NCBI GenBank assembly: GCA_022570795.1
Contig: JAKUDP010000014.1
Location: 682,001 to 746,000, forward strand
Origin: Sphaerulina vaccinii
Lineage: Eukaryota; Ascomycota; Dothideomycetes; Mycosphaerellales; Mycosphaerellaceae
Reading direction: 5' to 3'
Length of the DNA stretch: 64,000 nt
Made by a program: the position numbers and the translations under genes. Under the pieces are notes generated by a model. It saw nothing but the letters and a program-made list of their open reading frames with translations, was not told the DNA's origin and ran no database searches. Of this stretch, positions 32,115 to 42,724 are shown piece after piece. The stretch's first letter is position 1. Each line of letters begins with the position of its first letter.

Positions 32115-32783
32115 ATGGGATGGTTATATGGCGTTGGGTAGCAGATGTGTTTTGGGCGACCACGGAACTCGGTCATGGCATCAGCATTGCATAGATCGGC
32201 GTTGGTCTGGGAAGAGCACGTATGGATATACGTCGACTACTTTACAGCTACTATTGCATATAGAAAGATTCAAACCTTTCACAAGTAGTCGTGAGCCTTT
32301 CCACGCTCTGAATGGCTGGCGTTCAGCGGCAGCTAGTGGTATGTCGCAGCTCTCGGTGCGTTTCTCTTTGCCCTAGTGGTGCACTTGTGTCACCACTTTC
32401 TATTCGGGGATTTTCTTCCAGTAGTATCACTGCAACATTGTCGTTCTCATCAACAGCTGTTTGTTTCGATTTACAATCAGCGTTCTCTTCTGCCATCACG
32501 GCTTCCTTCTACACTCAGCGCTTCCTGGCGCTATACTGGTGGACTAGTGATTCATCGATCGTGGATCTCGCATATAGCTCAGCTTTGACAGCCCCTGGCA
32601 AAGCTTGAATGGGTGGAAGCACCAAATCATCCTATGTGCTCAGTCTTTCGAACTGGATTCGGTCTGTGATAGTGCAATCCTGATTGTGAAGCTCCAGCAG
32701 GCCTGGTAGTTGCGGTTCCGCCTAATTGGCAGCATGACTTTGGCCGGATGTGCTTCATTCACGTTCGATGTTGGTTCCTACCA
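32115..32783. other. Convergent intergenic region
   Basis: 669 bp between the DMT transporter and nop16, which converge. No gene is supported; Ser-rich frames here look like chance. Confidence 0.5.
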
Positions 32784-33527
32784 TCATTCGATTCTCCCAC
32801 CAGCCTCTTTCCACTTCTTGATCCTCTTCTTCAGATCACCTTCACTTCTCTGCATGTAGTTGATCTTCGTATCTCTTGCCATTTTCCCGTAGTCCTCTCC
32901 GTACTTCTGTACCAACTCCTCAATAAAATGCACCTCGCCCTCCGGTTGCCTCCTCTTGTACTTCGCAGCAGGTCTCGCAGCCTGTGCCTCCAAAGCCTTC
33001 ACTGTCTCGGTCTTTGCCAGTGTGCTCTCTGCTGTATTACCAGTATTCGCGTGCTGATTTCGTAGGTTGAAGACTTCATCGTGCTTGTCCTCTTCTTCAC
33101 TATCGAACTCGGCCAGAGGGTCGTTCAATGGATTCGCTTTGACCACATCCTGCTCGATGATCCTCAAGATGGCACCAGTCTCCGGATCGCGCTCGATTTT
33201 GGCCTCGGCGAGGTCGAGTTGCTGCTTCTTCCTCTTGCTCGAGCTGGTGATGTTGAGAGGATCGACTTCGTCCAAGCCCTGCCACTCCTCATCGTCACCC
33301 TCGCCACCTCTCGGTCTCAAATCTGATACCTTCTTCTCTTGCCCACCAGTGAATTTGTTTAGTTTCGCAGCGAGACCGAGCTTTTTGTAGTTTTGCGCGA
33401 GAGTGAGCGACTTGTCCCAGTTGGCGGCGATGATGGGATTGTTGAGCTGGCGCTTCTTCGACTTGGGCTTCTGTCGCACTTTCTGCACGCCCGACCGGTT
33501 CTTGCGCTTCTGAAGTTCTCGACCCAT
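32784..33527 (-). CDS. nop16: Ribosome biogenesis protein Nop16
   Basis: Single-exon, 247 aa, nucleolar factor of early pre-60S assembly. The N-terminus MGRELQKRKNRSGVQKVRQK followed by KSKKRQLNNPIIAANWDKSLTLAQNYKKLGL is the Nop16 hallmark. The C-terminus (GEVHFIEELVQKYGEDYGKMARD, then LKKRIKKWKEAGG) matches the conserved end of the family. The middle is acidic and variable. Length fits fungal Nop16. The start codon at 33527 gives the conserved MGRE. It is divergent from the ZIP transporter across 183 bp that includes a GTT microsatellite in its 5' flank (about 33545-33562). Confidence 0.93.
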   Translation of the reverse strand: MGRELQKRKNRSGVQKVRQKPKSKKRQLNNPIIAANWDKSLTLAQNYKKLGLAAKLNKFTGGQEKKVSDLRPRGGEGDDEEWQGLDEVDPLNITSSSKRKKQQLDLAEAKIERDPETGAILRIIEQDVVKANPLNDPLAEFDSEEEDKHDEVFNLRNQHANTGNTAESTLAKTETVKALEAQAARPAAKYKRRQPEGEVHFIEELVQKYGEDYGKMARDTKINYMQRSEGDLKKRIKKWKEAGGRIE

Positions 33528-33710
33528 GGTGGGTTTGCTGTGTGTGTTGTTGTTGTTGTTGTAGATCGGATTGAATAGAGATGGAGAAGAAAATCACAAG
33601 ACAGGACAGGACAGGGTTCATCTTATCTAATCAGCACACCATCTCCTGTCAGCTACAGTACATCTTTCGACGTGTCGTGTGACAGGATATAACTCTTGTC
33701 TATCATCACA
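33528..33710. promoter_or_regulatory. Short divergent promoter of nop16 and the ZIP gene
   Basis: 183 bp between start codons. It contains a GTT trinucleotide run (about 33545-33562) and a triple ACAGG repeat (33601-33615). Confidence 0.5.
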
Positions 33711-35026
33711 ATGGCAAGACGGAACTACCGCAATGCCGTGCTGGCCATCGTGGCATTGCTGGCATATACAGCCTATGCTAGAATGCAAGTCGTCAGCGAG
33801 AAGGTGGTCGATGTGTCAATGCTGAGCACACAGGAGGTCGAGGAACAGCTGCAGGTCAGTTACTATACTATACTGTACTTCGACACTTTGATGGACTACC
33901 CATTGACATTGGCATTCTCGTCTAGCAATGCGACATACTCCAACAAATCACCGCCCACAATGCTCAGCACCACCCTGTCTCAGCCTCTTGGATGTCTAAG
34001 GCATTTGCAGTGCTCTTTCCCTTCGACTCTCCTGCACTCAATGCTCTCATGGGCACCCTCTACATCTCCGGACCTCCCAATTTCCTCCTTGCTCTCTGCC
34101 CAACGGACATCGACCCCTCATCTCTCAACATCATGGTGGCTTTTGCAGTAGGAGGTCTACTTGGCGACACCCTCTTCCATCTCCTGCCAGAGATCTTCTT
34201 AGGAGAAGTGCCCGAAGGAGAGGTCAGGGCAGTCCTGGTTGAGCCCAACAAGAACTTGCTCTTAGGAGTGGCCATCATGATAGGCTTCGTTACATTCGTA
34301 GGCATGGATAAAGGGTTGAGGATCGCAACAGGTGGAGCTGGCCATACCCATGACCATTCTTCCAGCCATGAACATACCAATGGACAAGCTGTAGTCAGTG
34401 CCACTGGTGTCGCGAGGCCAAACGAGAAGGACCTCAAGAAACGTGGTGGAAAGCAAGACAAGTCACTTGCTGCTGCATCTGAACCTGTGCCAGAAAAGAA
34501 AGAAGTCAAGCTATCGGCTTATCTCAACATCATCGCGGATTTCACACACAACATCACAGACGGTCTGGCCATGTCGTCTTCCTTCTACGCCAGTCCGACA
34601 ATTGGAGCAACCACGACCTTAGCAGTCTTCTGCCACGAGATCCCCCACGAAGTAGGCGACTTTGCCTTGCTCATTCAAGGCGGCATGTCCAAAAAGCTCG
34701 CAATGGGTCTCCAATTCGTCACTGCCCTCGGTGCAGTCCTCGGAACACTCATCGGAATCGCCGTTCAAGAACTCGGAGGCAATGCAGCGAGTGTGATCCA
34801 AGAAGTTGGAGCTGGCAACACTGGTCTGTGGGGCACCAGCTTGCAATGGGGAGATATGTTATTGCCTTTCACCTGCGGCACGTTTCTGTATGTGGGAACT
34901 GTAGGAGTCATACCGGAAATGTTAGAGACTGGACCTAATGTTGGGAAAGAATTGAGGACTACCGCCTTGCAGTTCTTAGCAATGGCCGCAGGTGCTGGAA
35001 TTATGCTGGGTATTTCATGGCATTAG
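33711..35026 (+). CDS. ZIP-family zinc transporter, KE4/Zip7 (Yke4) type
   Basis: Two exons (33711-33854, 33926-35026), intron 71 bp, giving 414 aa. An N-terminal hydrophobic signal/anchor follows MARRNYRNAVLAIVALLAY. The core shows the LIV-1/KE4 signature: LLGDTLFHLLPEIFLGE, a His-rich loop (HTHDHSSSHEHTNG), HNITDGLAMSSSFY (TM4 metal site) and HEIPHEVGDFALLIQGG (TM5 site). Family members move zinc from ER/Golgi lumen to cytosol. The splice is required, because the luminal segment before MSKAFAVLFPF is read in another frame otherwise. The start at 33711 is the first ATG; upstream codons are not ATG. Confidence 0.93.
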
Positions 35027-36458
35027 GGAGCTCTCCCCAACAACAGGACTGTGACCTCTTCGTGCTGAAGTGGAAAGCCGGAGGTACAGAAAACGAGCAA
35101 CGCGAGATATTCTAGAGTACAGATGCGCTCACGAGCAATGCCCTCGTCAGGCTGATGTGTGCTTGCGACCTGCGGGACAGAAACTTGCACTTGAGTGGTG
35201 AAAGCATTACCATGCCAATCATCTTATGGCTCACACCTTCTGGCAATCCCAAGCACTGTTCGAAAGATTGCAGAGTAACCAGCGGGTGTATCGCAGTCAT
35301 AATGGTCATCTGCCCTTCCCTCGATGGTGGTGGTGGTGGTGACTGACCATGAAACCTCCACGGCCACATACTTTCCCACATGCCGACATATCTCCGGCTC
35401 TTCAAAATAACAATCATAGCATATCACGTTTTGCCCAACAGCGACTCCAAGGCGGTGAGAGGTCATATGATTGAGCACACCCACGGAATCAGAAGATGCA
35501 CCAAGTGCGTCCTGATCAGCAAACTTTCTTCATAACGAGGCTCGAATCAAGCTCGTGCAACCGGCAACCAGCATAATTCGCCAGAGCAGATCGATCAGCA
35601 CTGAAATCCTTGAGGATGAGAGATCCTCAAGAACGCTCAGCCCTACCCACGAACACGCAACAGCCAACGCCGTGGTCTTGTCGGCAGGGAGTCAGCACAG
35701 ATCGTTCGCAGATATATACATAGAAGAAGGATTCTCGGCCAACTGCGATAGCGCTTCCTTTCATCACAGTCTCGTGACTACGTGTGTCCAAGTTCACGTC
35801 CTGTCCATTCGTAAGCGTTCGTAAGCGCCCGTGGCGTCTTACACTTCCAAGACATATACTTTCCTGCTTTCTCAGTCTTTGACAGTGTTGCTCGCACCGG
35901 AACCCTCCGAAGTGCGAGTAGAAGGTGTGGCACACACAATAGGAGATAAATAGGCAAATGACCTTTCGGCCTTCCTGGCGTCCAAGACAAGAGAGTGTGT
36001 GGCTCAGTCGTATGACGAGTGCGATTACTCGTCCTTGTCGGTTGTCGTCGTCGGCATAGAAAGTGGTAGATCTAGAGTGGCGATGCAGTGTGGTCAGATT
36101 AGTGTGTGGTCTATGCAACACGCGTATCAGGGATATATCCGTTCATGCAGAGACGATCCACGACTTGCATGGAGGATGCAATGCATTGTAATCGCTCAAT
36201 TAGTAAGCCCTGTCAGAACCACGCTCGATTGTTTCACTCCGCATGAAGTCCTGCAAGGTCCAGAAGAATTCGGCAGGTCCAGAAGAGTTCGGCTTAAGAG
36301 TTCCGATGTTGACCTGCAGAATATTGTGTAGGATGAAGAAGCACAGACAGGGCAATCAACATTCAGGTCATGGTGATCAGTACATTCTGATACATACGCT
36401 AGAGGTATTGCTTGCTGTTCACTAGTATGATCGACCTTTTCGCTTCGTACACCCAAGT
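35027..36458. other. Convergent region without a supported gene
   Basis: 1.4 kb between the ZIP gene and sft2, which converge. It includes a TGG trinucleotide run at about 35325-35340. Short frames on both strands lack protein-like features. Confidence 0.5.
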
Positions 36459-38514
36459 CTACCCGCTGAGTGCAGCGGTGATGCGACTCGTCCCGAAGCT
36501 TGCTGCGAGTCTTAGGCCTTGTGATCCCATTGGAAAGTAGCTCACGAGATACCAGATTAGTGCCACAATTTGGACGATCGATGTGAGTAGCGTCAAGATA
36601 GTGCTGCGAAGCTGTTTGAGAAGTCAGCATAGGTGTTATCAGGACCATCGAGCAAGCTGATGTCGCGTTCGCGACTGGAGCGGCCAGAGAGTATTATGAT
36701 ATAGAGTGCTCGCAGGATGTGTGAGGTCAGGATGGTATGGACAAGATAGGGCAGGTGAGAAGGATAAGAAGGTGAAGCGTAATGTGTGGGAGGGCGGAGC
36801 GACTAGCGCTTCAGATAGACAGTCGTTCGAGCGCATGATCGATGTCGCATCCGCACAACAAAGATATTGTTGATGCAAGACTTCTTGGTCATGGTGGGTG
36901 AGAGTGATGGTGGTGTGGCAATGATTCCGCGGGGCCCGAGAACGGAGTTTAGTAAGAGGTGTTGGACTTACCCCGACCGCGAAGTACAGCGTCAGCGCTA
37001 TACTGCCAAAGTATGTGGCTGTAAATGGTAGTCGATCTTGAGAAACCAGGTGGCGTACTATAGCGAACAATCAGTATGTGAAGCCATCATAGTGATACCA
37101 TTTGACACCGGCAGCGACGCCTGCAGCTTCGCGAGTCGTGAATGTGGCAGACGCTACAGTCCACATCTGCGCACCGTGATTGATTGCTCAATCAGGCCCA
37201 CGCGAGAAGAGGTGTGGCAGAGGAGCAACAAGCTTGAAAGGGCTGCTTACCGTATACTATCGGCCCCATCATGACTGCCCACGAACCCAGGAAGAGCATC
37301 GATGCCATTGTCCAACTGACCACACATTGTTAGCGCAGATTCTCGTAGATGAAAGTATCAGTTCAACGACAATGTTGGAATGTGTGAGTGGAAGCTCATG
37401 CACAACCAGGATCGACTCTTGAAAGAGTAGAAGAGGTGCAGGAGATCGACACGAGCTTCTTAGCAGCTATGCAGCGGGCGGCTGCAGGTGTCCTTGTTCG
37501 AGCTGCAAAGCACCCCGGACGCACTAAATAAGCTTGTGGTCAGGCGGGCGCACCCACTGCATAAGTGCCTGCGGCTCGAGCAGGACTGCGAAGCCCACCT
37601 CGTGGCAGCGGTGGCGAAACTTCATTCGACGCATCATCCATCTCAGAGGTGATGAGTTAGATGCCTAGCCGAATGGGCGACGCTGGAGAGCAGCACACCC
37701 TCTTGTGATAGCAAACAGAGCAAAGTCGTTCCAGAGTGGCTGTGCAAGGGTGAGGTATTTGTGATAGTGATTGGAAGTAGGAGACTAGAACGTACAGTAT
37801 CGCAAACTTGCGTGGTTTCAGACTGAGGACTGGCATCAGTGCGAAGCAAACGACGAACAAGGCGATGGCAGCGAGATTCAAGCCACCGAAAAGTAGAAGA
37901 CGATCCCATCGACTTACTGTGAAGCACGAATTAGCCAATGTCTCGGCTGAATGACCCGGGCTGGCTATGGCTAGACAAGCCTGGTGGATGTTCGCAGTGA
38001 GCAAGCTAAGTGAGAGACCTGTAGGTGCATGTACGCCGGAGTACGATGCAGGAACTCCATCTGATCACACGGCCAGCTGTTGCAGCGGCCGGACATGCAA
38101 GAGGCGATGTCTTGCATGAGTTTCGACTCAGCTGCAATGTATCGTGCAAGAAAGATATGCTTGCTCCATCTCACCCCCACGCTCTACCATTGTATGCAGC
38201 AGCGCAGACGGCCCAGAAACGGAGCAAGTCGAGCGCAAGTGACATGTGTGCCAAATTGTGGGTGCAACAACAGTAGTTGTGGACTTACGGGCAAACCAGC
38301 CTTCTTCCTCTTCTCTTCTTGTCGGGGCAGGAAGCGGTGCACCGGGCCCTTCGCCCTCTGATGTAGGTAGCCTGACATAGCCCTCGCCTCCAAATGGATT
38401 AAGCTTCAATAGAGTGCCCAAGATAGGATTCTGCTTGGTGGTGTTGACGGGCTCTTCTGCTCGGCGTGACCAGCCCAAGCTGTTCATACTGTCCCGGAAG
38501 GACGACGAGGCCAT
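36459..38514 (-). CDS. sft2: Vesicle transport protein Sft2 with unusually long introns
   Basis: Five exons: 38514-38289, 37916-37796, 37315-37251, 37057-36972, 36611-36459. They join in frame to 216 aa, the normal Sft2 length. Sft2 is a tetraspanning Golgi protein that supports retrograde endosome-to-Golgi vesicle fusion (Got1/Sft2 family). Landmarks: MASSSFRDSMNSLGWSRRAE start, APTRREEEEGWFA, then SRWDRLLLFGGLNLAAIALF (TM1), SLKPRKFAIL at the exon 2/3 join, FLGSWAVMMGP (TM2), DRLPFTATYFGSIALTLYFAVG (exon 4, TM3) and VALIWYLVSYFPMGSQGLR (TM4). Introns are 372, 480, 193 and 360 bp, far longer than elsewhere in the window; each has GT-AG ends with gtaagt, gtacgt, gtaagc and gtaagt donors. Confidence 0.92.
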
Positions 38515-41035
38515 GGTCGGAGATGTCGTAGGTTATGCGCGTCTTTGTGCGGTGCAGAATAGCGCGTTTGATGTCGGTGGAGAGCTCTACACAGCTGCGG
38601 TTGCTAGGGTCGAATGGGTGTACTTGAGGGACGAGATCCGTGTATTGTGCTGCCTGTCGGTTCAGACGCGTGTCCTATAGCGGCGAGGACAGCTAGCCCT
38701 CGTATCTAGTGGTTGTGATGGTGGTCGTCAAGCTCAGTGCCTCCGAAGGCAGCCAGATTGCTAGATGCAGACACACAGATTGTGGCAACTGCCAGATGTG
38801 TTGACGACGCGGATAACTGCGTCCACTTGCAAGGGTCAAGAAGCAGCAGCAGAGAGCTTGGCACTAAGCAAAGGGCAGAGACGGCAGACGATCCCTCTCA
38901 ATTCCGGTCCACTACCACGCCTTCGTGCCTCGCAAGATCGAAATCAGGTAGGGCAACAGACTTTCGCGCTTGAGACGCAGGGCCAGAGGGATTACGTGCA
39001 TACACGAGCCTCAATCCGGCCATGGAGGTCGCAGGTGTTATCTGTTTCAGAAGGCGTGGCGGTCGTGATGACAGAGAGGCGAGCTTGCTACGGGACAGAG
39101 ACACACCGACCACAACACGCGAGTGTAATGGCCTGAAGGAGGGTACTGTCTGAGATGTGAAAGAATGTAGGCAGGGGCAAGAAACCTGTCTGTTGTCTTG
39201 TCCGCGAGAGTGGATGTGGCTGAAGCTCTGATATGGACGATGCACCACCACAACGCGATGATAGCGTCAAGTCTGTTCAGAGGCGATGGCAGACCCAGAA
39301 AGCAAGCGAGGTCGAGTTCCGAACGCCTGGGACCCTACCAAGGCGTCGCTTCTGCGAAATGCAGAGGGAGTGTAGGCCATAACATGAGTCATTGGTCATG
39401 ATCATGAATGGTCGAGTAGGTGTGGAACAAGATGGCAGCCGTTCACAAGTAGCGGTCGATGGATCTTCCCACGGAGAGGTGGCTTGGCCAGTAGATAGAG
39501 TAGACCAACTACAAATACAAAGGACGCGGCTCCGCTGCCTCTCGTTGCTCTCGTCGCTATCATCCTGCTTGCTCGAACTCGAACTGCTATTCTGATCGAT
39601 CCCATAGTCGATATACTTCTCTACAATTGGTCGTTGGCACTACCACATTCAGCCGATTACTGCCGCACTGCGAACCCTGAGCATAAGCGAACCCAATATT
39701 CACCGCTGCAGCCGCGCATCTCTCATAAGCGCAAACCGACCGTCGGACATCATCATCATCATCATCCCGCTGGTGTGTGCTGCACCGCCATTTGAACGAA
39801 GACGGAGTACCAAACACACCGTCACTCCTGTCTTCCATTCTTCGATCCTCCTTTGTGGCCATTTGCTGGCGCACAGAGCCCGTCTTTGATACAAAGGCCT
39901 GACAGTCTGGTCGTGCACGAGAGATCCACAAAGAGGACCAGAGATCCACTACTGTACCCCCCCATTTTAGCGCACTTTACTTTCTCGACGTCGCACAACA
40001 CACCTCTCTCAGCAGGACACTGCTCTTTGCGCGCGAGAGCCGATATCAAGCGCTCCACCAGGAGGTGACTGGAGTCCACCGTAGACCTAGACTTGCCCGT
40101 CGATTCCCAAGAGATCTGAGATCACTTCTCTCTCCTCCAACCACAACCGACCACGCCCGTCCTCGCAGCTCGCAACGCATCTATCCGCTTTCATATGCGA
40201 GCTATACCAACCACGACTCCTCCACGTGCAGGCAGCCCGTTGCCTCGACGAGCCCGGGAAGAAGAGTTGCGACGGTGAGTTTATCTCTCTCAGCGATCGC
40301 GTTGTTGTCGTTGCGGCCTCTGCGATGACTCCCCGCGCCCGCTATCGGCGATGTCGAGATCCAGTACCGTATGGCCAGACAAGCAGCACAGCACAGCATG
40401 AGTTCACAGTGTGGCAAGCCTACCCGACGACGCGACCAGAACGTCAATGCCTGCCATACCGCGCTGTACTTGGCATTGCATGAAGGCATGTCTGTGGTTG
40501 GCTGTGCGTGTCTGCTTTGAGCACTGCCACGGCTGCGAATCTATGCGACTGCAGCCTGCCGAGATTGATTTGACATGAGCCCAGAGCTGACCTCTTTCTC
40601 CCTCTCAGAACCAACATCCTCCTTCCTTCCTCGAAACTACATTGCACGTCATATTAGAGCACGAAGTTGCCTGCTGCGGTGCACTCCCACGCCGATCGAC
40701 CATTGGACCACAATAGACAGTCTGTACGCTCGACGCACTCTTGCCCGGTCCTATCAGCTTTGCCAGGCAAGCACACTTCAATCAAGAATAAGGCCGAAGG
40801 AAACACACCCTTCACACAGCCGCCTATCACCACACGCAGGAGCCACGATACTCCCGCGTTATCACTGGGTTGAAACAGTAGTGAGGAGAAGCACAACTCA
40901 CTAGTAAGAGCGCTGTGAATCAAGGAATGCCTGTATCCTGTAAGTTGCCGTTTGCCTACTTATACCGCTTTCCTGCCCAACCTCAGTCAGTTCGCTCAGC
41001 CTTGATATGGGGCTCGGCATTCTGTTCCTGCCACA
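38515..41035. promoter_or_regulatory. 2.5-kb divergent upstream region of sft2 and the bHLH gene
   Basis: No supported coding sequence. CT/CA-rich, pyrimidine-tract DNA from about 39,900 to 41,000 suggests a long 5' leader for the bHLH gene, possibly with introns. A CAT microsatellite lies at 39748-39765. Long regulatory regions are common for fungal developmental regulators. Confidence 0.4.
39748..39765. repeat. CAT trinucleotide repeat
   Basis: Six perfect tandem CAT units in the region upstream of the bHLH gene. Confidence 0.75.
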
Positions 41036-42724
41036 ATGAACGGCTTTTCATACAATGCCGCAGTCGTCGGCGTACCGATTTTGCACCGACAGTGCCCGAA
41101 TATAGAGATCCCAATGCTGACGTGTGCCCGTAAAGCCAGAGACAGCCTCACAATCTTCCCACCCTTTGATAGCCAAGCGAAGGAAACCGAAGATAAGCGC
41201 GATTCACCACTGGAATTCACCTTTGACAGTGGCCTAGACGAGGACGAAATGGCGAGCACGCAATCGCCATTCATCAAATCCGAACCTGACGACTTCAACA
41301 ACTTCAACTCCAACCAATACATGAACTTCACCAACAATCACGGTCACATGAATCAAGCAGGCGGCAATATGAACGTGAACCCGGCGCAACTGACTAACGG
41401 CGGCGGCAACAACTTTATGTCGTCGTCCTACATTGCAGACGACGAACTTGCCGACCTCAACATCGACAGCACCCCACAATTTGGCGCGGACGTACAGTTT
41501 CAGAACTACTTCCCGAACCAGCAGCAAATGTCTTCCAACACTTTCTCACACACGCCCGATGGCGCTCCCATACAGTCACCTTTCAACGGTGACTTCAACT
41601 ATGGGCAGTTTCGGGCAGTACCAGGTCAGCAGCAGTTTGGTCACAGCTTGCCAACACAAACGCATGGCTTCCGACAACCTCACATGAATGGTGAACGTAA
41701 GGTGTCTGACTCGCGGTCACCTGCCACGCCCAACACGCCAGGTATTCAGCACCTGAACGTCAACGACGACATCCACCCTGGCATGCAACAGATCAACCAC
41801 CGACAGCACAACTCACTCGGCAACGGCTGGGAAAGCACACCAAGTGGACACAGCTGGGGCGACAATAATTCACCATTCCCTTCACCTAACGGCGGACCAC
41901 AGCACCCACAGATTGAAGCAGTACTGAGAGGCACACATCACCACAAAGTTGCATCAAGTCTCCCTACCAAGATGGAGCCCGGCTTTGGAGCACCCTCAAC
42001 TACACAAGAGGCCAAGCGTAGGCGGAGACGGGAGTCACACAACATGGTCGAGCGCCGCCGACGTGACAACATCAATGAACGCATTCAAGACCTTGGCACA
42101 TTGGTCCCTCAGCACAGACTTGAGGACGAGAAGGTGCGCAAGCACTTGCAGACAAATGCCCCACTATCGCCATCGATTGCGAACTCGGGTATGTCACCGC
42201 CAAATGCGTCTTTGCTTGGTACCTCAGCTCGCAGAGCTGCTGGTAACATCACTCAAGGACTTCCGCTCGAGGAGAAGGACAAGGGCCCAAACAAGGGCGA
42301 CATCCTCAACGGCTCGGTCGCCTGGACGCGCGATATGGTCTGGTTCATCCACATGAAACTAGACCAGGAGCAGAAGCTCAAGAAGTACGTTCAGGACCTT
42401 GGTGGCAAGTGGCCGTTCGAGCAGACCGATGAGGAATTGCGCATGACTTCCGAGTTTCTGGAGGTCTTGACCAAGCATCACGAACATGGTGGCTTCTCAG
42501 GATATACCCGCGCTCCTGGATCTGGTCTGCGAGTTCCTGGCTTCACCAACCTCAATGGTGATAGTGTTAGCACTGTCGAAGCTCAAAACTTGACCATCCC
42601 AGCTATGAGTCCTGGCTTCCAACCAGGCGGCAGTGGTATGTCGAGTGGGATGTCGCATGACTACAACTGGACCAATGATCCGAAGGAAGAAGATGAGTTT
42701 GGTATTGGTATGGAGATGCAATAG
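41036..42724 (+). CDS. bHLH transcription factor with very long loop
   Basis: Single-exon frame of 562 aa. Asn/Gln/Ser/Pro-rich N-terminal half (activation-domain-like) includes IKSEPDDF, which looks like a sumoylation-type site. Basic region plus helix 1 lie near residues 328-355 (ESHNMVERRRRDNINERIQ); His, Glu and Arg residues fit an E-box reader. Helix 2 starts near 422 (GDILNGSVAWTRDMVWF) and runs into a short leucine-type coil (KLDQEQKLKKYVQDLGG). About 65 Ser/Pro-rich residues lie between the helices. The first ATG (41036, A at -3) is used; Met72 at 41249 (MASTQSPFIKSEPDD, G at -3 and +4) may be the true start, since the 71 residues before it lack family-like features. Confidence 0.88.
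   Translation: MNGFSYNAAVVGVPILHRQCPNIEIPMLTCARKARDSLTIFPPFDSQAKETEDKRDSPLEFTFDSGLDEDEMASTQSPFIKSEPDDFNNFNSNQYMNFTNNHGHMNQAGGNMNVNPAQLTNGGGNNFMSSSYIADDELADLNIDSTPQFGADVQFQNYFPNQQQMSSNTFSHTPDGAPIQSPFNGDFNYGQFRAVPGQQQFGHSLPTQTHGFRQPHMNGERKVSDSRSPATPNTPGIQHLNVNDDIHPGMQQINHRQHNSLGNGWESTPSGHSWGDNNSPFPSPNGGPQHPQIEAVLRGTHHHKVASSLPTKMEPGFGAPSTTQEAKRRRRRESHNMVERRRRDNINERIQDLGTLVPQHRLEDEKVRKHLQTNAPLSPSIANSGMSPPNASLLGTSARRAAGNITQGLPLEEKDKGPNKGDILNGSVAWTRDMVWFIHMKLDQEQKLKKYVQDLGGKWPFEQTDEELRMTSEFLEVLTKHHEHGGFSGYTRAPGSGLRVPGFTNLNGDSVSTVEAQNLTIPAMSPGFQPGGSGMSSGMSHDYNWTNDPKEEDEFGIGMEMQ

Noticed and set aside
37316..37795. Possible box C/D snoRNA in the second sft2 intron (ATGATG-like and CTGA-like boxes)
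   Set aside because: The C box is imperfect on the sense strand and the better match is antisense; no terminal stem was seen.
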